Positions 1 through 8,716 of a stretch of 49,479 nucleotides of DNA are shown here, piece after piece (positions within the stretch are counted from its first letter, which is position 1; each line of letters begins with the position of its first letter). The translations under genes and the position numbers were made by a program. The notes below the pieces were generated by a model. The model had not been told where the DNA came from. It was given only the letters and a program-made list of their open reading frames with translations, and ran no database searches. The stretch lies in the NCBI RefSeq assembly GCF_000969835.1, contig NZ_KQ033913.1, positions 1,829,154 to 1,878,632 of the forward strand, written 5' to 3'. Source of the stretch: Parabacteroides goldsteinii DSM 19448 = WAL 12034. Lineage in GTDB: Bacteria; Bacteroidota; Bacteroidia; Bacteroidales; Tannerellaceae.

Positions 1-112
1 AAACCGGGAAAGCACTTTGCAGGGTGTAAAGCCGTTTCCCAAACCGGGAAAGCATTTTGCAGGGGTGTAAAGCCGTTTCCCAAACCGGGAAAGCATTTTG
101 CAGGAGTGCAAA
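1..112. repeat. Tandem repeat, about 41-bp unit, cut by window edge
   Basis: Two nearly complete units (1-40 and 41-81) and a third that decays after about 25 bases (82-112) start with AAACCGGGAAAGC and end with GCCGTTTCCC. The first two differ by one substitution and one inserted base. At each junction TTTCCC and GGGAAA face each other, so every boundary can form a 6-bp stem around AAACC. The array probably continues to the left of the window. It lies downstream of the minus-strand gene that ends at 141. Confidence 0.8.
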
Positions 113-140
113 ACGGCGGCGCAGCATACGAAAGCATTTT

Positions 141-1322
141 TCACCTCAAACTTTTTAAAAAAGACTCATCACACTCTCTTTGCAGTTCTTCCTTAAAACG
201 TCTTTTATATTCTTCTTCAGATAAATAGAACTCCTGATACGCAAAATAGGCCATCCCCCCAACCAAAACAGTTCCCATACCGCCTGTTATAACAATATCC
301 GTTATATAACCTTCAGGTACCCCAATACATAAGAAAACCGTTAATAATAATATAAAAAATGGAGAAGCGATAAAAAAGCCAAACGCATACCTGACGGCCC
401 TGTGGACTTTTTTATACCCCTTATCTTTAGCGAGTATTTTTTCCATTTCCCGGGATATGCGAGATTTGTCTTTCTGACAATGAAACCATTTTTCCATTAT
501 TTCGTTGATTATCCCTTCTTTTGTTGACGATTCCAGTCCTTCTTGTGATTTCTGGCTATTTTCTTTCTTTTTCAACCGAGACAATTCAGTTTGAGCTTCG
601 CGTCTCTGCCTCACCAGCAGTTCCTGAAATTTGGCCTCCTGCGCAGCCATCCTATGCATGAAGTCAATTTCTATTTCTCTTTCCCGCTCACGCAGCTTCC
701 GAGCCATTTGAGCTTCAAACTTTTTTTTATATTGCTGCTTCTTATACTCAAAGTTTTGCTTTAACATTTCCTCTCTTTTTAACCATTCTTCGGGTGTACG
801 GGCAGGTCGTTCTTCAAGGAAAAATTCCTTTTCTTTTTTCGCTTTAACCGGTTTCCGGTCTATCGGCGTACGTTGTTCTTTCAATTCTTCCCAGAATTTC
901 TCCTTTTTACCTTTGGCTATCTGGGCACTTTCCCATCGTTCGGCATAGGTATTAAAATCTTCCAGCACATGGTAATCGAATTTATTCACGCATTCGGATT
1001 TTATCAAAAACAGATAAGCATCTTCCTGATGTAATTTCAGAACCAGCACTTCGTTATTCCGGAAAAAAGGATGCAAAGCGCTTATGTTGTCGTCCCGTCT
1101 CATGTAGAGCGTTTGGAGAGTGGAGTTGTATTGCCATAAACCTTTCTTCTCTTCGTCATTCTGAGTGATTACAAAAGTTCCGTTTTGGTAGAAGATTAAC
1201 GACTCATCCGCACCATTTTCGCCCAGTACAAACCATGCATAGGAAGGTAATATTTTAGCCATCTGCTGTCCTTTGACGACATTGCGGTGACTCTCCGATA
1301 TTTCTTGCTGGAATATTTTCAT
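141..1322 (-). CDS. Hypothetical coiled-coil protein with C-terminal membrane anchor
   Basis: I do not recognise this 393-residue protein. Residues 1-110 are mixed and probably globular (several tryptophans and a possible beta-rich fold). Residues 130-290 are dominated by Lys, Glu, Arg and Gln and should form long helices or a coiled coil. Two hydrophobic segments follow at about 312-335 and 340-362, and a charged tail ends the protein. There is no signal peptide, so the N-terminal part is likely cytoplasmic with a membrane hairpin near the end. It starts with ATG at 1322. The neighbouring barrel gene reads the same way but has its own terminator, so this is probably transcribed separately. 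No function is proposed. Confidence 0.7.
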   Translation of the reverse strand: MKIFQQEISESHRNVVKGQQMAKILPSYAWFVLGENGADESLIFYQNGTFVITQNDEEKKGLWQYNSTLQTLYMRRDDNISALHPFFRNNEVLVLKLHQEDAYLFLIKSECVNKFDYHVLEDFNTYAERWESAQIAKGKKEKFWEELKEQRTPIDRKPVKAKKEKEFFLEERPARTPEEWLKREEMLKQNFEYKKQQYKKKFEAQMARKLREREREIEIDFMHRMAAQEAKFQELLVRQRREAQTELSRLKKKENSQKSQEGLESSTKEGIINEIMEKWFHCQKDKSRISREMEKILAKDKGYKKVHRAVRYAFGFFIASPFFILLLTVFLCIGVPEGYITDIVITGGMGTVLVGGMAYFAYQEFYLSEEEYKRRFKEELQRECDESFLKSLR

Positions 1323-1379
1323 TCAGATTAAATTTAGGTGACAAACTCCGTTTGAAAAACAACACTCGCAAATATAAGC

Positions 1380-1413
1380 AAAAAAATGGGGATAAACATT
1401 TCTGCTCATCCCC
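1380..1413 (-). terminator. Rho-independent terminator after the barrel gene
   Basis: Read on the minus strand, GGGGAT and ATCCCC (1408-1413 and 1388-1393) form a 6-bp GC-rich stem, followed directly by a run of seven T (complement of 1380-1386). It lies 31 bases beyond the stop of the gene ending at 1444. Confidence 0.65.
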
Positions 1414-1443
1414 TTTTCTGTTTTTTATTGTAAAAATAATCTG

Positions 1444-1944
1444 TCAGAAATTATATCCGATGCGAAGGGCCAGAAGTGGCTGAGATAATCTCAGGTCTCC
1501 CCAGGATTTGAGTATATTATATTTGAATTCCAAACCGACACTCAACTGATCGGTTGCATATACTTCACCTCCTAAACCGATATTGGCTCCTAAACGAGTC
1601 TTATTCAGACTTGCGCTATTTCCCAGACTTACTTTCCAGAACGAAAGATCAAGACCTGCCAACGGATAGAAACCGAACATATCGCTCAATTTGAATACAT
1701 AGTGGGCATTCACGTCGATAGCCCAGGCACTCAAACCATCATCTTTCACAAAATAAGACAAAGACGGAGCCAAACGAACCTCATCCGTCAGATTATAACG
1801 ATAATCCAACCCCAACAACGCATTTCCATTCTCATTAAACCCATAACCAAGATTAAAACCGAAAGACGATTGTCCTTGCTGAGTCTGTGCAAATGCACTC
1901 ATGCTGATAATTGCCAGCATGCACATAACAATTAATTTCTTCAT
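1444..1944 (-). CDS. Small outer-membrane beta-barrel protein
   Basis: This 166-residue protein has a clear Sec signal peptide (residues 1-20, ending SAFAQ). The rest alternates polar and aromatic residues in short strands separated by Gly/Asn turns, and it ends in the aromatic residue Phe (RIGYNF), typical of outer-membrane barrels with about eight strands, as in the PF13505 'outer membrane protein beta-barrel domain' group. Length fits a small OmpX/OmpW-like barrel. The specific role is unknown. It lies 40 bases downstream of the C69 peptidase gene on the same strand and may be the last gene of that operon, since a terminator follows. Confidence 0.75.
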   Translation of the reverse strand: MKKLIVMCMLAIISMSAFAQTQQGQSSFGFNLGYGFNENGNALLGLDYRYNLTDEVRLAPSLSYFVKDDGLSAWAIDVNAHYVFKLSDMFGFYPLAGLDLSFWKVSLGNSASLNKTRLGANIGLGGEVYATDQLSVGLEFKYNILKSWGDLRLSQPLLALRIGYNF

Positions 1945-1984
1945 ACTCTCATTAATTTTAGTTCAACATTATGCGCAAATATAA

Positions 1985-3625
1985 TTATTTTACTTTAAGT
2001 CTGTCTCCTGCGCTCTTAACAATACTGCGATAATAGTCTTCGTCGTAGCCAGGGAAATCAGGATATTCGGACAGCCCGTAGCCATTTTGCTTGAACTGGC
2101 CGTTTTCTTCTTTCTTAACATTTCCGTCCATGTATTTTACTAAAAGATACTCGCCGAGCTTCTTCCAACGGGCAGTTGCCTGATCGGCAGTCGTCGTACT
2201 GAACCAGGTCAGGAACCGGACTGCTTCCGCCGGATTCTTGGCATACAATTCGGAGGCAGCCTTGTCGATAGCCGGAATTACCTCTTTATAACTGTTCTCC
2301 AACTCCTGCTGAACCGGACGAATGTCTTTGATCATAAAGCTGTATTTGCCGTAAGCCTGGTTGGCCACCCAGTTGTGAATCCAGAATGCGGAAGTCCACG
2401 AGAAATTCATAATGTCCCCGTTTCCTACCCGGTAGCACTCGGGCGATTCCGTGATAGAGCAATACAGCGGAGTGAACACAGCCATATCGGCATCATCCAC
2501 ACCAAACCAAAGGATTCCACCGATCGCATCCGGCAACCAGTTACGCATCTGCGGAACGATTACAAAACCGGTTTGCTGCGTAGCAATGGCACGTTCGTTG
2601 GTATATTCTTGTCCATCCACCTTAAATGTCATCGGACGCCAGCGATACGGCACTTTATAAGAACCGGCTCCGGCATCTTTCGTCATATCCAGATCGGTTC
2701 CTTCAAAATGGTCGCGCATACCGTTCTGAACGTCCTGAACAGACAACAGACGGTCCGGCTTCACATACAACGGCATCGGCTCCTTGGAAGGATCGCCCTT
2801 GATAAAGTCGGTGTACTTATCCATTGTCTTATCGTATTTGCGGAAGAAAGACCATACGCGTGCTTCACAACCTCTCAATGCACTGAAGTCGTAAGGACAA
2901 TAGGCCTTCTGGAAACTGAAGTCTTTATCTTTTCCGCTGAAATACCCTTTTTCGCGGGCCAAAGAAACAACATCGGGCGAATACATACAGTTTTCCTTGT
3001 CATCGAAAGGAATCTGCTGGATGCGCGACTGGTTGGCATGTGCAGAGATGCAATCATCCGGAACACGGATGGCCACCCAAACTGCGCCTTTGTTACCCGG
3101 GCCTTTACCGATCAGTTCCATCACCCATGCTTCGTTCTTGTCGGCGATAGAGAAAGTTTCGCCGCTGCTGTAATAACCGTAGTCCTTCACCAGGTCGGTC
3201 ATTACTTTGATTGCTTCGCGGGCCGACTTTGAACGCTGGAGGGCGATGTAGATCAGGCTGCCGTAGTCAATAATACCTGTTGTATCCACCAGCTCCGGAC
3301 GTCCGCCCCACGTACTTTCCGTAATAGCCACCTGATGTTCGTTCATGTTGCCGACAACCGAATACGTCTGTTCCACCTGCGGAATCTGTCCCAGCGGCTT
3401 ATTTGTATCCCATTCCCTGACTTCCAGCATGGCGCCTTTCGGCCAGGTCGCTGCCGGCCAACGGTATAACTCGCCATACAGGGTATGCGAATCAGCTGCA
3501 TAGCTGATCATCACCGATCCGTCGACCGATGCCTTCTTTCCTACCAGCAAACCCGTACAAGCCATTGCCTCCATTCCGGAAAGCAAAACGGCACAGGCTG
3601 CTGCGATAATCCATTTTCTTTTCAT
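1985..3625 (-). CDS. Exported dipeptidase, peptidase family C69
   Basis: The reading frame is open up to 3682, but the ATG at 3625 is the likely start because it opens a normal signal peptide (MKRKWIIAAACAVLL) and avoids overlap with the upstream nhaD gene. The signal ends just before Cys23 in the segment AMACTGLLVGKKAS. In family C69 (PepD-like Ntn hydrolases) this cysteine becomes the N-terminal nucleophile after removal of the leader. Further family segments are STWGG, WVMELIGKGPG and AHANQSRI. The length, 546 residues, is usual for Bacteroidetes C69 enzymes. Predicted role: hydrolysis of dipeptides in the periplasm or at the cell surface. It lies 10 bases after nhaD, so cotranscription is likely. 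Confidence 0.88.
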   Translation of the reverse strand: MKRKWIIAAACAVLLSGMEAMACTGLLVGKKASVDGSVMISYAADSHTLYGELYRWPAATWPKGAMLEVREWDTNKPLGQIPQVEQTYSVVGNMNEHQVAITESTWGGRPELVDTTGIIDYGSLIYIALQRSKSAREAIKVMTDLVKDYGYYSSGETFSIADKNEAWVMELIGKGPGNKGAVWVAIRVPDDCISAHANQSRIQQIPFDDKENCMYSPDVVSLAREKGYFSGKDKDFSFQKAYCPYDFSALRGCEARVWSFFRKYDKTMDKYTDFIKGDPSKEPMPLYVKPDRLLSVQDVQNGMRDHFEGTDLDMTKDAGAGSYKVPYRWRPMTFKVDGQEYTNERAIATQQTGFVIVPQMRNWLPDAIGGILWFGVDDADMAVFTPLYCSITESPECYRVGNGDIMNFSWTSAFWIHNWVANQAYGKYSFMIKDIRPVQQELENSYKEVIPAIDKAASELYAKNPAEAVRFLTWFSTTTADQATARWKKLGEYLLVKYMDGNVKKEENGQFKQNGYGLSEYPDFPGYDEDYYRSIVKSAGDRLKVK

Positions 3626-3635
3626 ATAAATAAGT

Positions 3636-5045
3636 TTAAGCGAATAATAGCATATATACTGCCGCACCGCAAATATAGCCAATCAATGCCAATATTGAAA
3701 ATCGCTTTGTATAGTACATGAAATCTATTTTCTCCAATCCCATCACCGTGACACCTGTTGCCGAACCGATAATCAGGATGCTACCGCCTGTTACGGCACA
3801 GTAGGCAAGGAATGTCCAGAATCCTCCGTCGGAAACAAAAAATTGTGCATAAGGAGCCAGGTCGGCCGTCTGCTGCACGATCGGATACATACCCATCGTC
3901 GCTGCCACCAGCGCCACGTTATCCACACAGGAAGATAAAGCTCCGATCACAAAGCTGATTAAATAAGGTTCATGCACATGCTTGTCGAGATAGGCGGACA
4001 TGATCCCCAACTGTCCCGATGTTTCCAGGGCGCCTACCGCCATCAGGATTCCCAGGAAGAAAAAGATCGTCGCCAGGTCGATGTTCGGCAACAACTGGGT
4101 AATACGCAGTTTTTCCGATTCATGCACATGCAAACGGCTGTACATGACATCGGTATATATCCATAAAATAACCAGTCCCAGCAATACCCCCAGGAACGGA
4201 GGCAAATTGGTCAGCATCTGAAAGACCGGAACCAAAGCCAACGAAAGCACGCCGATCACAAAGATCACCCGGCGTGAATGATTCGGTATTTCCGGAATAA
4301 ACTCATCGGCAGCCTCTTCCTCACTCATGACACGCAACTGGGCATCTTTCTTGAACAACCAGAAATGGGCAATGGAGAGCGGAACCAGCATATTAACCAA
4401 TGCAGGAATAAATACATGCGAAATCTGGTGCATCGCCGTCACATTCTTTCCTACCCAGAGCAGGATTGTCGTCACATCACCGATGGGCGACCACGAACCG
4501 CCGGCATTGGCTGCAATAATCACCATACAGGCATATTTCAACCGGTCGGTCCTGTCGGGAACCAACTTACGAAGCACCGCCATAATCACGATCGCTGCCG
4601 CCAGGTTATCCAGCAAAGCAGAGAAGAAGAAAGTGGCAAAACTGATATACCACAACAGTTTCCGTTTGTTGGAGGTGCGGATATATCCCGTCACCGACCT
4701 GAAACCACCGTGTTTATCTACAATATCGACAATCAGCATGGAACACATCACAAAGAACAAGGTCTCTGCCACATTTCCCAGATGGTAAACGATAGAACGG
4801 TTGGTTATAAAATTAATAAACTGATCTTTTGCCGGCAGATTTGTCATTTCGGGGTTCTGCATCAGAAACTCTTCGAACAGAGGATTGGAACGTTCAACGA
4901 AAATATTGTAAGCGTCGAACATCAATATCATCCATAAGGAAATAGCCATAAAAAGAGCTGTTGCCGCTTTGTTGATCTTAATCTTATCTTCAAGCGCAAT
5001 AGCAATGATACCCCCGATAAAAATAATTGGCATTAATATAAACAT
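3636..5045 (-). CDS. nhaD: Na+/H+ antiporter, NhaD type
   Basis: This 469-residue polytopic membrane protein has about 12 hydrophobic segments and belongs to the ArsB/NhaD (ion transporter) superfamily. The segment GNVAETLFFVMCSMLIVDIV and the glycine/serine-rich loop ANAGGSWSPIGDVTT are characteristic of NhaD, and SSCVDNVALVAA is the second conserved half-site. Family members exchange cytoplasmic Na+ or Li+ for external protons. It is 59 bases downstream of nfo and 10 bases upstream of the C69 dipeptidase. The symbol is assigned by family resemblance only. Confidence 0.9.
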   Translation of the reverse strand: MFILMPIIFIGGIIAIALEDKIKINKAATALFMAISLWMILMFDAYNIFVERSNPLFEEFLMQNPEMTNLPAKDQFINFITNRSIVYHLGNVAETLFFVMCSMLIVDIVDKHGGFRSVTGYIRTSNKRKLLWYISFATFFFSALLDNLAAAIVIMAVLRKLVPDRTDRLKYACMVIIAANAGGSWSPIGDVTTILLWVGKNVTAMHQISHVFIPALVNMLVPLSIAHFWLFKKDAQLRVMSEEEAADEFIPEIPNHSRRVIFVIGVLSLALVPVFQMLTNLPPFLGVLLGLVILWIYTDVMYSRLHVHESEKLRITQLLPNIDLATIFFFLGILMAVGALETSGQLGIMSAYLDKHVHEPYLISFVIGALSSCVDNVALVAATMGMYPIVQQTADLAPYAQFFVSDGGFWTFLAYCAVTGGSILIIGSATGVTVMGLEKIDFMYYTKRFSILALIGYICGAAVYMLLFA

Positions 5046-5104
5046 AGTTGTCCTGTTTTTGGGTCAACCTTCATTTAGAAGGGACCTATTTGAATCATAC
5101 TTTA

Positions 5105-5941
5105 TCACAATGTATACAAATAACCGATCTCTTCCGCCCAGATCGACTCGTCAGGGGTTTCAAGGATCAGAGGGATGTCGTCAAAACGAGGATCGGCCAT
5201 CAGCATTTTAAAGGTTGTCATCCCCATCACCCCTTTTCCGATACTGTCATGCCTGTCTACACGGGTCGCCAGGTCTTTCTTCGAATCGTTGATATGCATT
5301 CCGCGCAAATAGGAAAAACCGATCACTTCATCGAAGTGGCGGAAGGTTTCGGTAAAGCCTTGTTCCGTTTTAATATCATAACCGGCAGCCAGCGTATGAG
5401 CCGTGTCGATACAGACACCGACGCGCGTTTTATCTTCTACCCGATCGATGATGGCTGCTATTTGTTCGAATGTATATCCCAGATTTGTACCCTGTCCGGC
5501 CGTATTCTCTATAACGGCACAGACACCTGCGGTCTGATCCAACGTCCGGTTAATCGACTCGGCAATACGAGCCAGGCAATCGTCGACCGGCAATTCGTTC
5601 AGATGACTTCCCGGATGGAAATTCAGCCGGTCCAACCCCAGTTGTTCGCAACGCTGCATTTCGTCCAGGAAAGCATCGCGCGACTTCTGCAATCCGTCCG
5701 GGTCCGGATGTCCGAGGTTAATCAGGTAACTGCCATGAGGCAGGATATGTTTCGCCTCGTAACCGAACTCCTCACAACGTTCTTTGAATAAGGAGATACT
5801 TTTCTTCGTCAACGGGGATGATTTCCACTGACGTTGGTTTCGGGTAAAGAGGGCGAATGCTTTGGCCCCGATAGCATTCGCGTTCAGAGGGGCATTCTCA
5901 ACCCCACCCGACGCACTTACATGTGCTCCGATGTATTTCAT
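5105..5941 (-). CDS. nfo: Endonuclease IV (AP endonuclease)
   Basis: This 278-residue TIM-barrel protein is recognisable from the start ([18 protein letters not shown]). Metal-site segments of the family are in order: NFHPGSH, the glutamate in [39 protein letters not shown], and LETP near the C-terminus. Endonuclease IV uses a three-zinc centre to cut DNA 5' of abasic sites in base-excision repair in the cytoplasm. Length is normal. The gene follows the hotdog thioesterase by 38 bases and precedes nhaD, suggesting one operon without an obvious functional theme. Confidence 0.95.
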   Translation of the reverse strand: MKYIGAHVSASGGVENAPLNANAIGAKAFALFTRNQRQWKSSPLTKKSISLFKERCEEFGYEAKHILPHGSYLINLGHPDPDGLQKSRDAFLDEMQRCEQLGLDRLNFHPGSHLNELPVDDCLARIAESINRTLDQTAGVCAVIENTAGQGTNLGYTFEQIAAIIDRVEDKTRVGVCIDTAHTLAAGYDIKTEQGFTETFRHFDEVIGFSYLRGMHINDSKKDLATRVDRHDSIGKGVMGMTTFKMLMADPRFDDIPLILETPDESIWAEEIGYLYTL

Positions 5942-5979
5942 TTGTTAATCGTTTACTTTATTCTTTTTGTTACTGTTCA

Positions 5980-6456
5980 TTATTTTTCATCTTCGGTCTT
6001 ACAGCCGGCAAAATGAAACTTCTCCGTCGCCTGTTCTTTTGTGACGACAAAATATACGATGTCCGCCCGCGAACAAAGTTCGTTCTGCGAATTGTATATC
6101 TCCGTCTCTATGAATATGGCATTCCGTTTCTGCTCCTTGATACGCCCCCGTATCATCAAGCGCGGTTCCCGGGTCGAGATACTTTTCAGGAAACGGGCAT
6201 CCAGCCGTGAAGTCACGCCCGACGTCTGTAATTTCCTTAATACCACCCAACCTGCCAGTTCATCCATCATGGTAGTCTGTATTCCCCCATGCAATGTCTC
6301 CAACCATCCCTGGTAATGGCTTTCCGGCTCCCAGAAAGCAACTATATCTTCACCATCTTCGTAAAACTCCATGTGCAGGCCCTGCGGATTTTCGGGTGCA
6401 CACCCGAAGCACATATAGCCATCCAACCCTTTCCAGGGATTAATAATCTTTTTCAT
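5980..6456 (-). CDS. PaaI-family hotdog thioesterase
   Basis: This 158-residue protein has the single hotdog domain of acyl-CoA thioesterases. Key region: LHGGIQTTMMDELAGWV at about 72-88, which holds the HGG turn and the acidic residue on the long central helix. The N-terminal motif CFGCAPENPQGL is common in the PaaI/4HBT subgroup. The substrate cannot be read from sequence; these enzymes hydrolyse acyl- or aryl-CoA thioesters. It is probably the first gene of an operon with nfo, nhaD, the C69 dipeptidase and the barrel gene, since a promoter box lies 64-71 bases upstream. Confidence 0.85.
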   Translation of the reverse strand: MKKIINPWKGLDGYMCFGCAPENPQGLHMEFYEDGEDIVAFWEPESHYQGWLETLHGGIQTTMMDELAGWVVLRKLQTSGVTSRLDARFLKSISTREPRLMIRGRIKEQKRNAIFIETEIYNSQNELCSRADIVYFVVTKEQATEKFHFAGCKTEDEK

Positions 6457-6519
6457 ACAACAACAGCTTTAAACGGATTGTTTCTTAAATAAAGAGAATT
6501 TTATACTATAAGCCGGTTA

Positions 6520-6527
6520 CAAATATA
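6520..6527 (-). promoter_or_regulatory. Bacteroidetes -7 box for thioesterase-nfo operon
   Basis: TATATTTG on the minus strand matches the TAnnTTTG -7 consensus of Bacteroidetes sigma-ABfr. Transcription would start near 6513, leaving a leader of about 57 nt. No clear TTTG -33 box at the expected spacing was seen. Confidence 0.5.
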
Positions 6528-6556
6528 ACAAACTTATGCCGTTTTTCCCGAAGCCA

Positions 6557-6595
6557 CAAAAAAACAGAGATAAGAGCCGTGGCCTTACCTCTGTT
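6557..6595 (-). terminator. Rho-independent terminator after arginine decarboxylase
   Basis: On the minus strand AACAGAGGTAAG pairs with CTTATCTCTGTT over 12 positions (one G-U), followed by an eight-T run. It lies 33 bases past the stop of the gene at 6628 and insulates it from the thioesterase operon. Confidence 0.85.
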
Positions 6596-6627
6596 TCCAT
6601 ACTGATAATCAGATATTTTATTTTCTT

Positions 6628-7167
6628 TTAATCTTCAATCTCAGGCATCAGGAAATCTACGAAGCACAGGGCAGCCAGAGCTGTTCCGTATCTCTTTTCG
6701 ATGGTAATACCTTCGGTAATGAAGTTCAGTTCACCCAGATAATACTTACCGTAAGTCTTCTGGTGCAAGTCGTTGATTACACGGATCAGACGTGATTCCA
6801 ACTCCTCGATACGATAACGGCCGCTGACCTCGCATACCAGGCCTCCAACCTTCTCATCGAAGTTTTCGTCCTTGTACATCCAGGCGTAAACCACACCGGC
6901 AGATACAAACTCATCCTGATAACCATGCGATACCGCCATAATGGTTTTCAATTCCGTACCAAATGGAGGAAGATCGATCTCGTCCATGGTTGCAAGATGT
7001 GCAGTTGCTGGAATAACAGACGAATAAGTCATAATGTTAAAGTCTGAAATACCGGCATCATAAAGAGCCATGTGATAAGAACCTGCATGCTTTTCCAGGT
7101 CTGAATCACCACTACCCTTTGTAATAAAAAAGGTGTTTGGAATTAAATTCCCAACTTTCTTTACCAT
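6628..7167 (-). CDS. pdaD: Pyruvoyl-dependent arginine decarboxylase
   Basis: This 179-residue proenzyme belongs to the PvlArgDC family, which decarboxylates arginine to agmatine. The self-cleavage site is visible as Tyr48-Ser49-Ser50-Val-Ile-Pro; cleavage between the two serines would make a small beta chain and a larger alpha chain with an N-terminal pyruvoyl group on Ser50. The conserved start (GNLIPNTFFITKGSG) and the segment AVSHGY also fit, as does length. It is monocistronic, flanked by its own promoter box and terminator. No agmatine deiminase, agmatinase or arginine/agmatine antiporter gene lies nearby, so the product may feed polyamine synthesis encoded elsewhere. Confidence 0.93.
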   Translation of the reverse strand: MVKKVGNLIPNTFFITKGSGDSDLEKHAGSYHMALYDAGISDFNIMTYSSVIPATAHLATMDEIDLPPFGTELKTIMAVSHGYQDEFVSAGVVYAWMYKDENFDEKVGGLVCEVSGRYRIEELESRLIRVINDLHQKTYGKYYLGELNFITEGITIEKRYGTALAALCFVDFLMPEIED

Positions 7168-7205
7168 CTACAAATATGTTTTACTTAATTAATAATATGA
7201 GGGCA

Positions 7206-7213
7206 CAAAAATA
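7206..7213 (-). promoter_or_regulatory. Bacteroidetes -7 box for pdaD
   Basis: TATTTTTG on the minus strand matches TAnnTTTG, 38 bases upstream of the pdaD ATG. The expected start is about 7199. A -33 TTTG at standard spacing is not evident. Confidence 0.5.
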
Positions 7214-7551
7214 GAAACTTCTTTGGGATTATTTTCTTTACAAATGATAAAAAAACAGCTTTTTACATATTATTATTCATTTTATTTTAAGGCATATCGC
7301 ATAAGGTATAATTATCAGCCGTCACGGAGACTTCCGCCAACGTCCATAAATTTCACTTATCGCCCGATTGACAAAAGTGATGGGAAATACCGGCTTTCCG
7401 GGTGAACAAATAAGAAACCCGCCGTGTTAGAATAGTAGAAACAACATAAAACTTATTAGTCATGCTTACATTATGCCTCAGTTTATTATTGTTGGTAACT
7501 AATAATAGTAATAATAGTAGTAGTCAAATAACAGATAAAAAAGAAGAAATT
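7214..7551. other. Intergenic region between pdaD and sodB
   Basis: This stretch between divergent genes is AT-rich from 7214 to 7320 and mixed after that. I see no gene in it. A weak 6-bp inverted pair (TCACTT/AAGTGA, about 7351-7378) and a low-complexity AATAATAGTAATAATAG stretch near 7501 precede sodB. No TAnnTTTG box was found in the sodB orientation; TATTATTG near 7484 matches 7 of 8 positions. Upstream in-frame codons (7462-7551) extend the sodB frame but are more likely leader than protein. Confidence 0.4.
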
Positions 7552-8127
7552 ATGAAATTCGAATTAATTAAATTGCCTTATGCGGCAAATGCATTGGAAC
7601 CGGTTATCAGTAAAGCAACAATTGAGTTCCATCACGGAAAACATTTACAGGCTTACGTAAACAACCTGAATAACCTGATTCCGGGTACAAAGTTTGAAAA
7701 CGCTCCCCTGGAACAGATCGTAGCAGAATCCGACGGCGCTATCTTTAATAATGCCGGACAGATACTCAACCATAACTTGTATTTCACCCAGTTCTCCCCC
7801 AAAGGCGGCGGCGAACCTAAAGGAAAGCTGGCGGAAGCCATCAAAGCAACCTGGGGTTCGTTCGATAACTTCAAGAAAGAGTTCAACGCAGCAGGCGCCG
7901 GTCTATTCGGTTCCGGATGGGTATGGCTGGCAAAAGATAAAGACGGCAAACTTTCAATTACCAAAGAGCCAAACGGCAGCAACCCCGTTGCACACGGACT
8001 GGTTCCTCTCCTGGGATTCGATGTATGGGAACATGCTTATTACCTGGATTACCAGAACCGCCGTCCCGATCATCTGAATGCCTTATGGAATATCGTTGAT
8101 TGGGATGCCGTTGGCGAAAGATATTGA
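7552..8127 (+). CDS. sodB: Superoxide dismutase, Fe/Mn type (Fe-SOD)
   Basis: Starting at ATG 7552 (purine-rich AAAGAAGAAAT just upstream), the protein is 191 residues, the normal length for cytosolic Fe/Mn-SOD. Metal ligands are His in EFHHGKH, His in ILNHNLYF, and the Asp and His of FDVWEHAYYLDYQNRR near the C-terminus. The family dismutates superoxide to peroxide and oxygen. Gly-Ala-Gly-Leu-Phe-Gly-Ser-Gly-Trp in the C-terminal domain is typical of the iron form, though metal choice cannot be settled by eye. An in-frame ATG at 7462 would add a hydrophobic 30-residue extension; I consider it unlikely. Monocistronic, with a terminator after it. Confidence 0.95.
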   Translation: MKFELIKLPYAANALEPVISKATIEFHHGKHLQAYVNNLNNLIPGTKFENAPLEQIVAESDGAIFNNAGQILNHNLYFTQFSPKGGGEPKGKLAEAIKATWGSFDNFKKEFNAAGAGLFGSGWVWLAKDKDGKLSITKEPNGSNPVAHGLVPLLGFDVWEHAYYLDYQNRRPDHLNALWNIVDWDAVGERY

Positions 8128-8160
8128 TATTAATAAGTAGTGTGATTTAAACCAGATAAG

Positions 8161-8196
8161 GCCGTCCGGGGGGAATGTTCTCCGAACGGCTTTTTG
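8161..8196 (+). terminator. Rho-independent terminator after sodB
   Basis: GCCGTCCGG (8161-8169) pairs with CCGAACGGC (8182-8190) with one mismatch, followed by TTTTTGTTT. It lies 33 bases after the sodB stop codon. Confidence 0.85.
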
Positions 8197-8270
8197 TTTA
8201 CCGATCACCCCAAGGGAAAAATGTCAATTATTAAGGAAATACAGCAAACAGTTACAAGCATATAAGGTCG

Positions 8271-8278
8271 TAACTTTG
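8271..8278 (+). promoter_or_regulatory. Bacteroidetes -7 box for thioredoxin
   Basis: TAACTTTG matches TAnnTTTG 51 bases before the thioredoxin ATG. The start is expected near 8285. The gene also carries a visible Shine-Dalgarno-like AAGGAG at about 8316-8321. Confidence 0.5.
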
Positions 8279-8329
8279 TTATGTAAAATAGAAAGAGAAA
8301 TAATAACTAAACAATAAGGAGTTAGAATC

Positions 8330-8692
8330 ATGAAAGTAAAAGAGTTGACAAAACAAGAATTTCTGAGTAAAGTGGCCAATTATGAAGCAAGTCCCGATAA
8401 ATGGATATACGAGGGTGACAAACCTTGTATCGTCGATTTCTTCGCTACCTGGTGCGGTCCTTGTAAAATGATTGCCCCTATCCTGGAAGAGCTGGCAGGC
8501 GAATATGAAGGAAAAATAGACATCTATAAGGTCGATACGGAAAAAGAAGAAGAACTGGCAGCTTCTTTCGGCATCCGAAGCATTCCTTCCCTCCTGTTCT
8601 GTCCGATGGGCGAACAACCGCAGATGGCAAGAGGTGCCATGAGCAAGGCTGATTTCAAAAAGGCTATCGAAGAAGTTCTTTTGAAGAAATAA
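8330..8692 (+). CDS. trxA: Thioredoxin
   Basis: This 120-residue single-domain thioredoxin has the redox site Trp-Cys-Gly-Pro-Cys in FFATWCGPCKMIAP (about residues 41-54) and the cis-proline region SIPSLLF. There is no signal peptide, so it acts in the cytoplasm as a general disulfide reductant. Compared with a minimal thioredoxin it has about 15 extra N-terminal residues before the first strand, a feature of many Bacteroidales thioredoxins. It lies downstream of sodB but has its own promoter box and terminator, so the pairing with SOD looks thematic (oxidative stress) rather than operonic. Confidence 0.92.
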   Translation: MKVKELTKQEFLSKVANYEASPDKWIYEGDKPCIVDFFATWCGPCKMIAPILEELAGEYEGKIDIYKVDTEKEEELAASFGIRSIPSLLFCPMGEQPQMARGAMSKADFKKAIEEVLLKK

Positions 8693-8716
8693 ACAATGCT
8701 ATCATATTACTTACGG

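Noticed and set aside
2375..3232. 285-residue plus-strand frame opposite the C69 dipeptidase
   Set aside because: Antisense shadow of a well-supported gene; composition is not protein-like and there is no ribosome-binding site.
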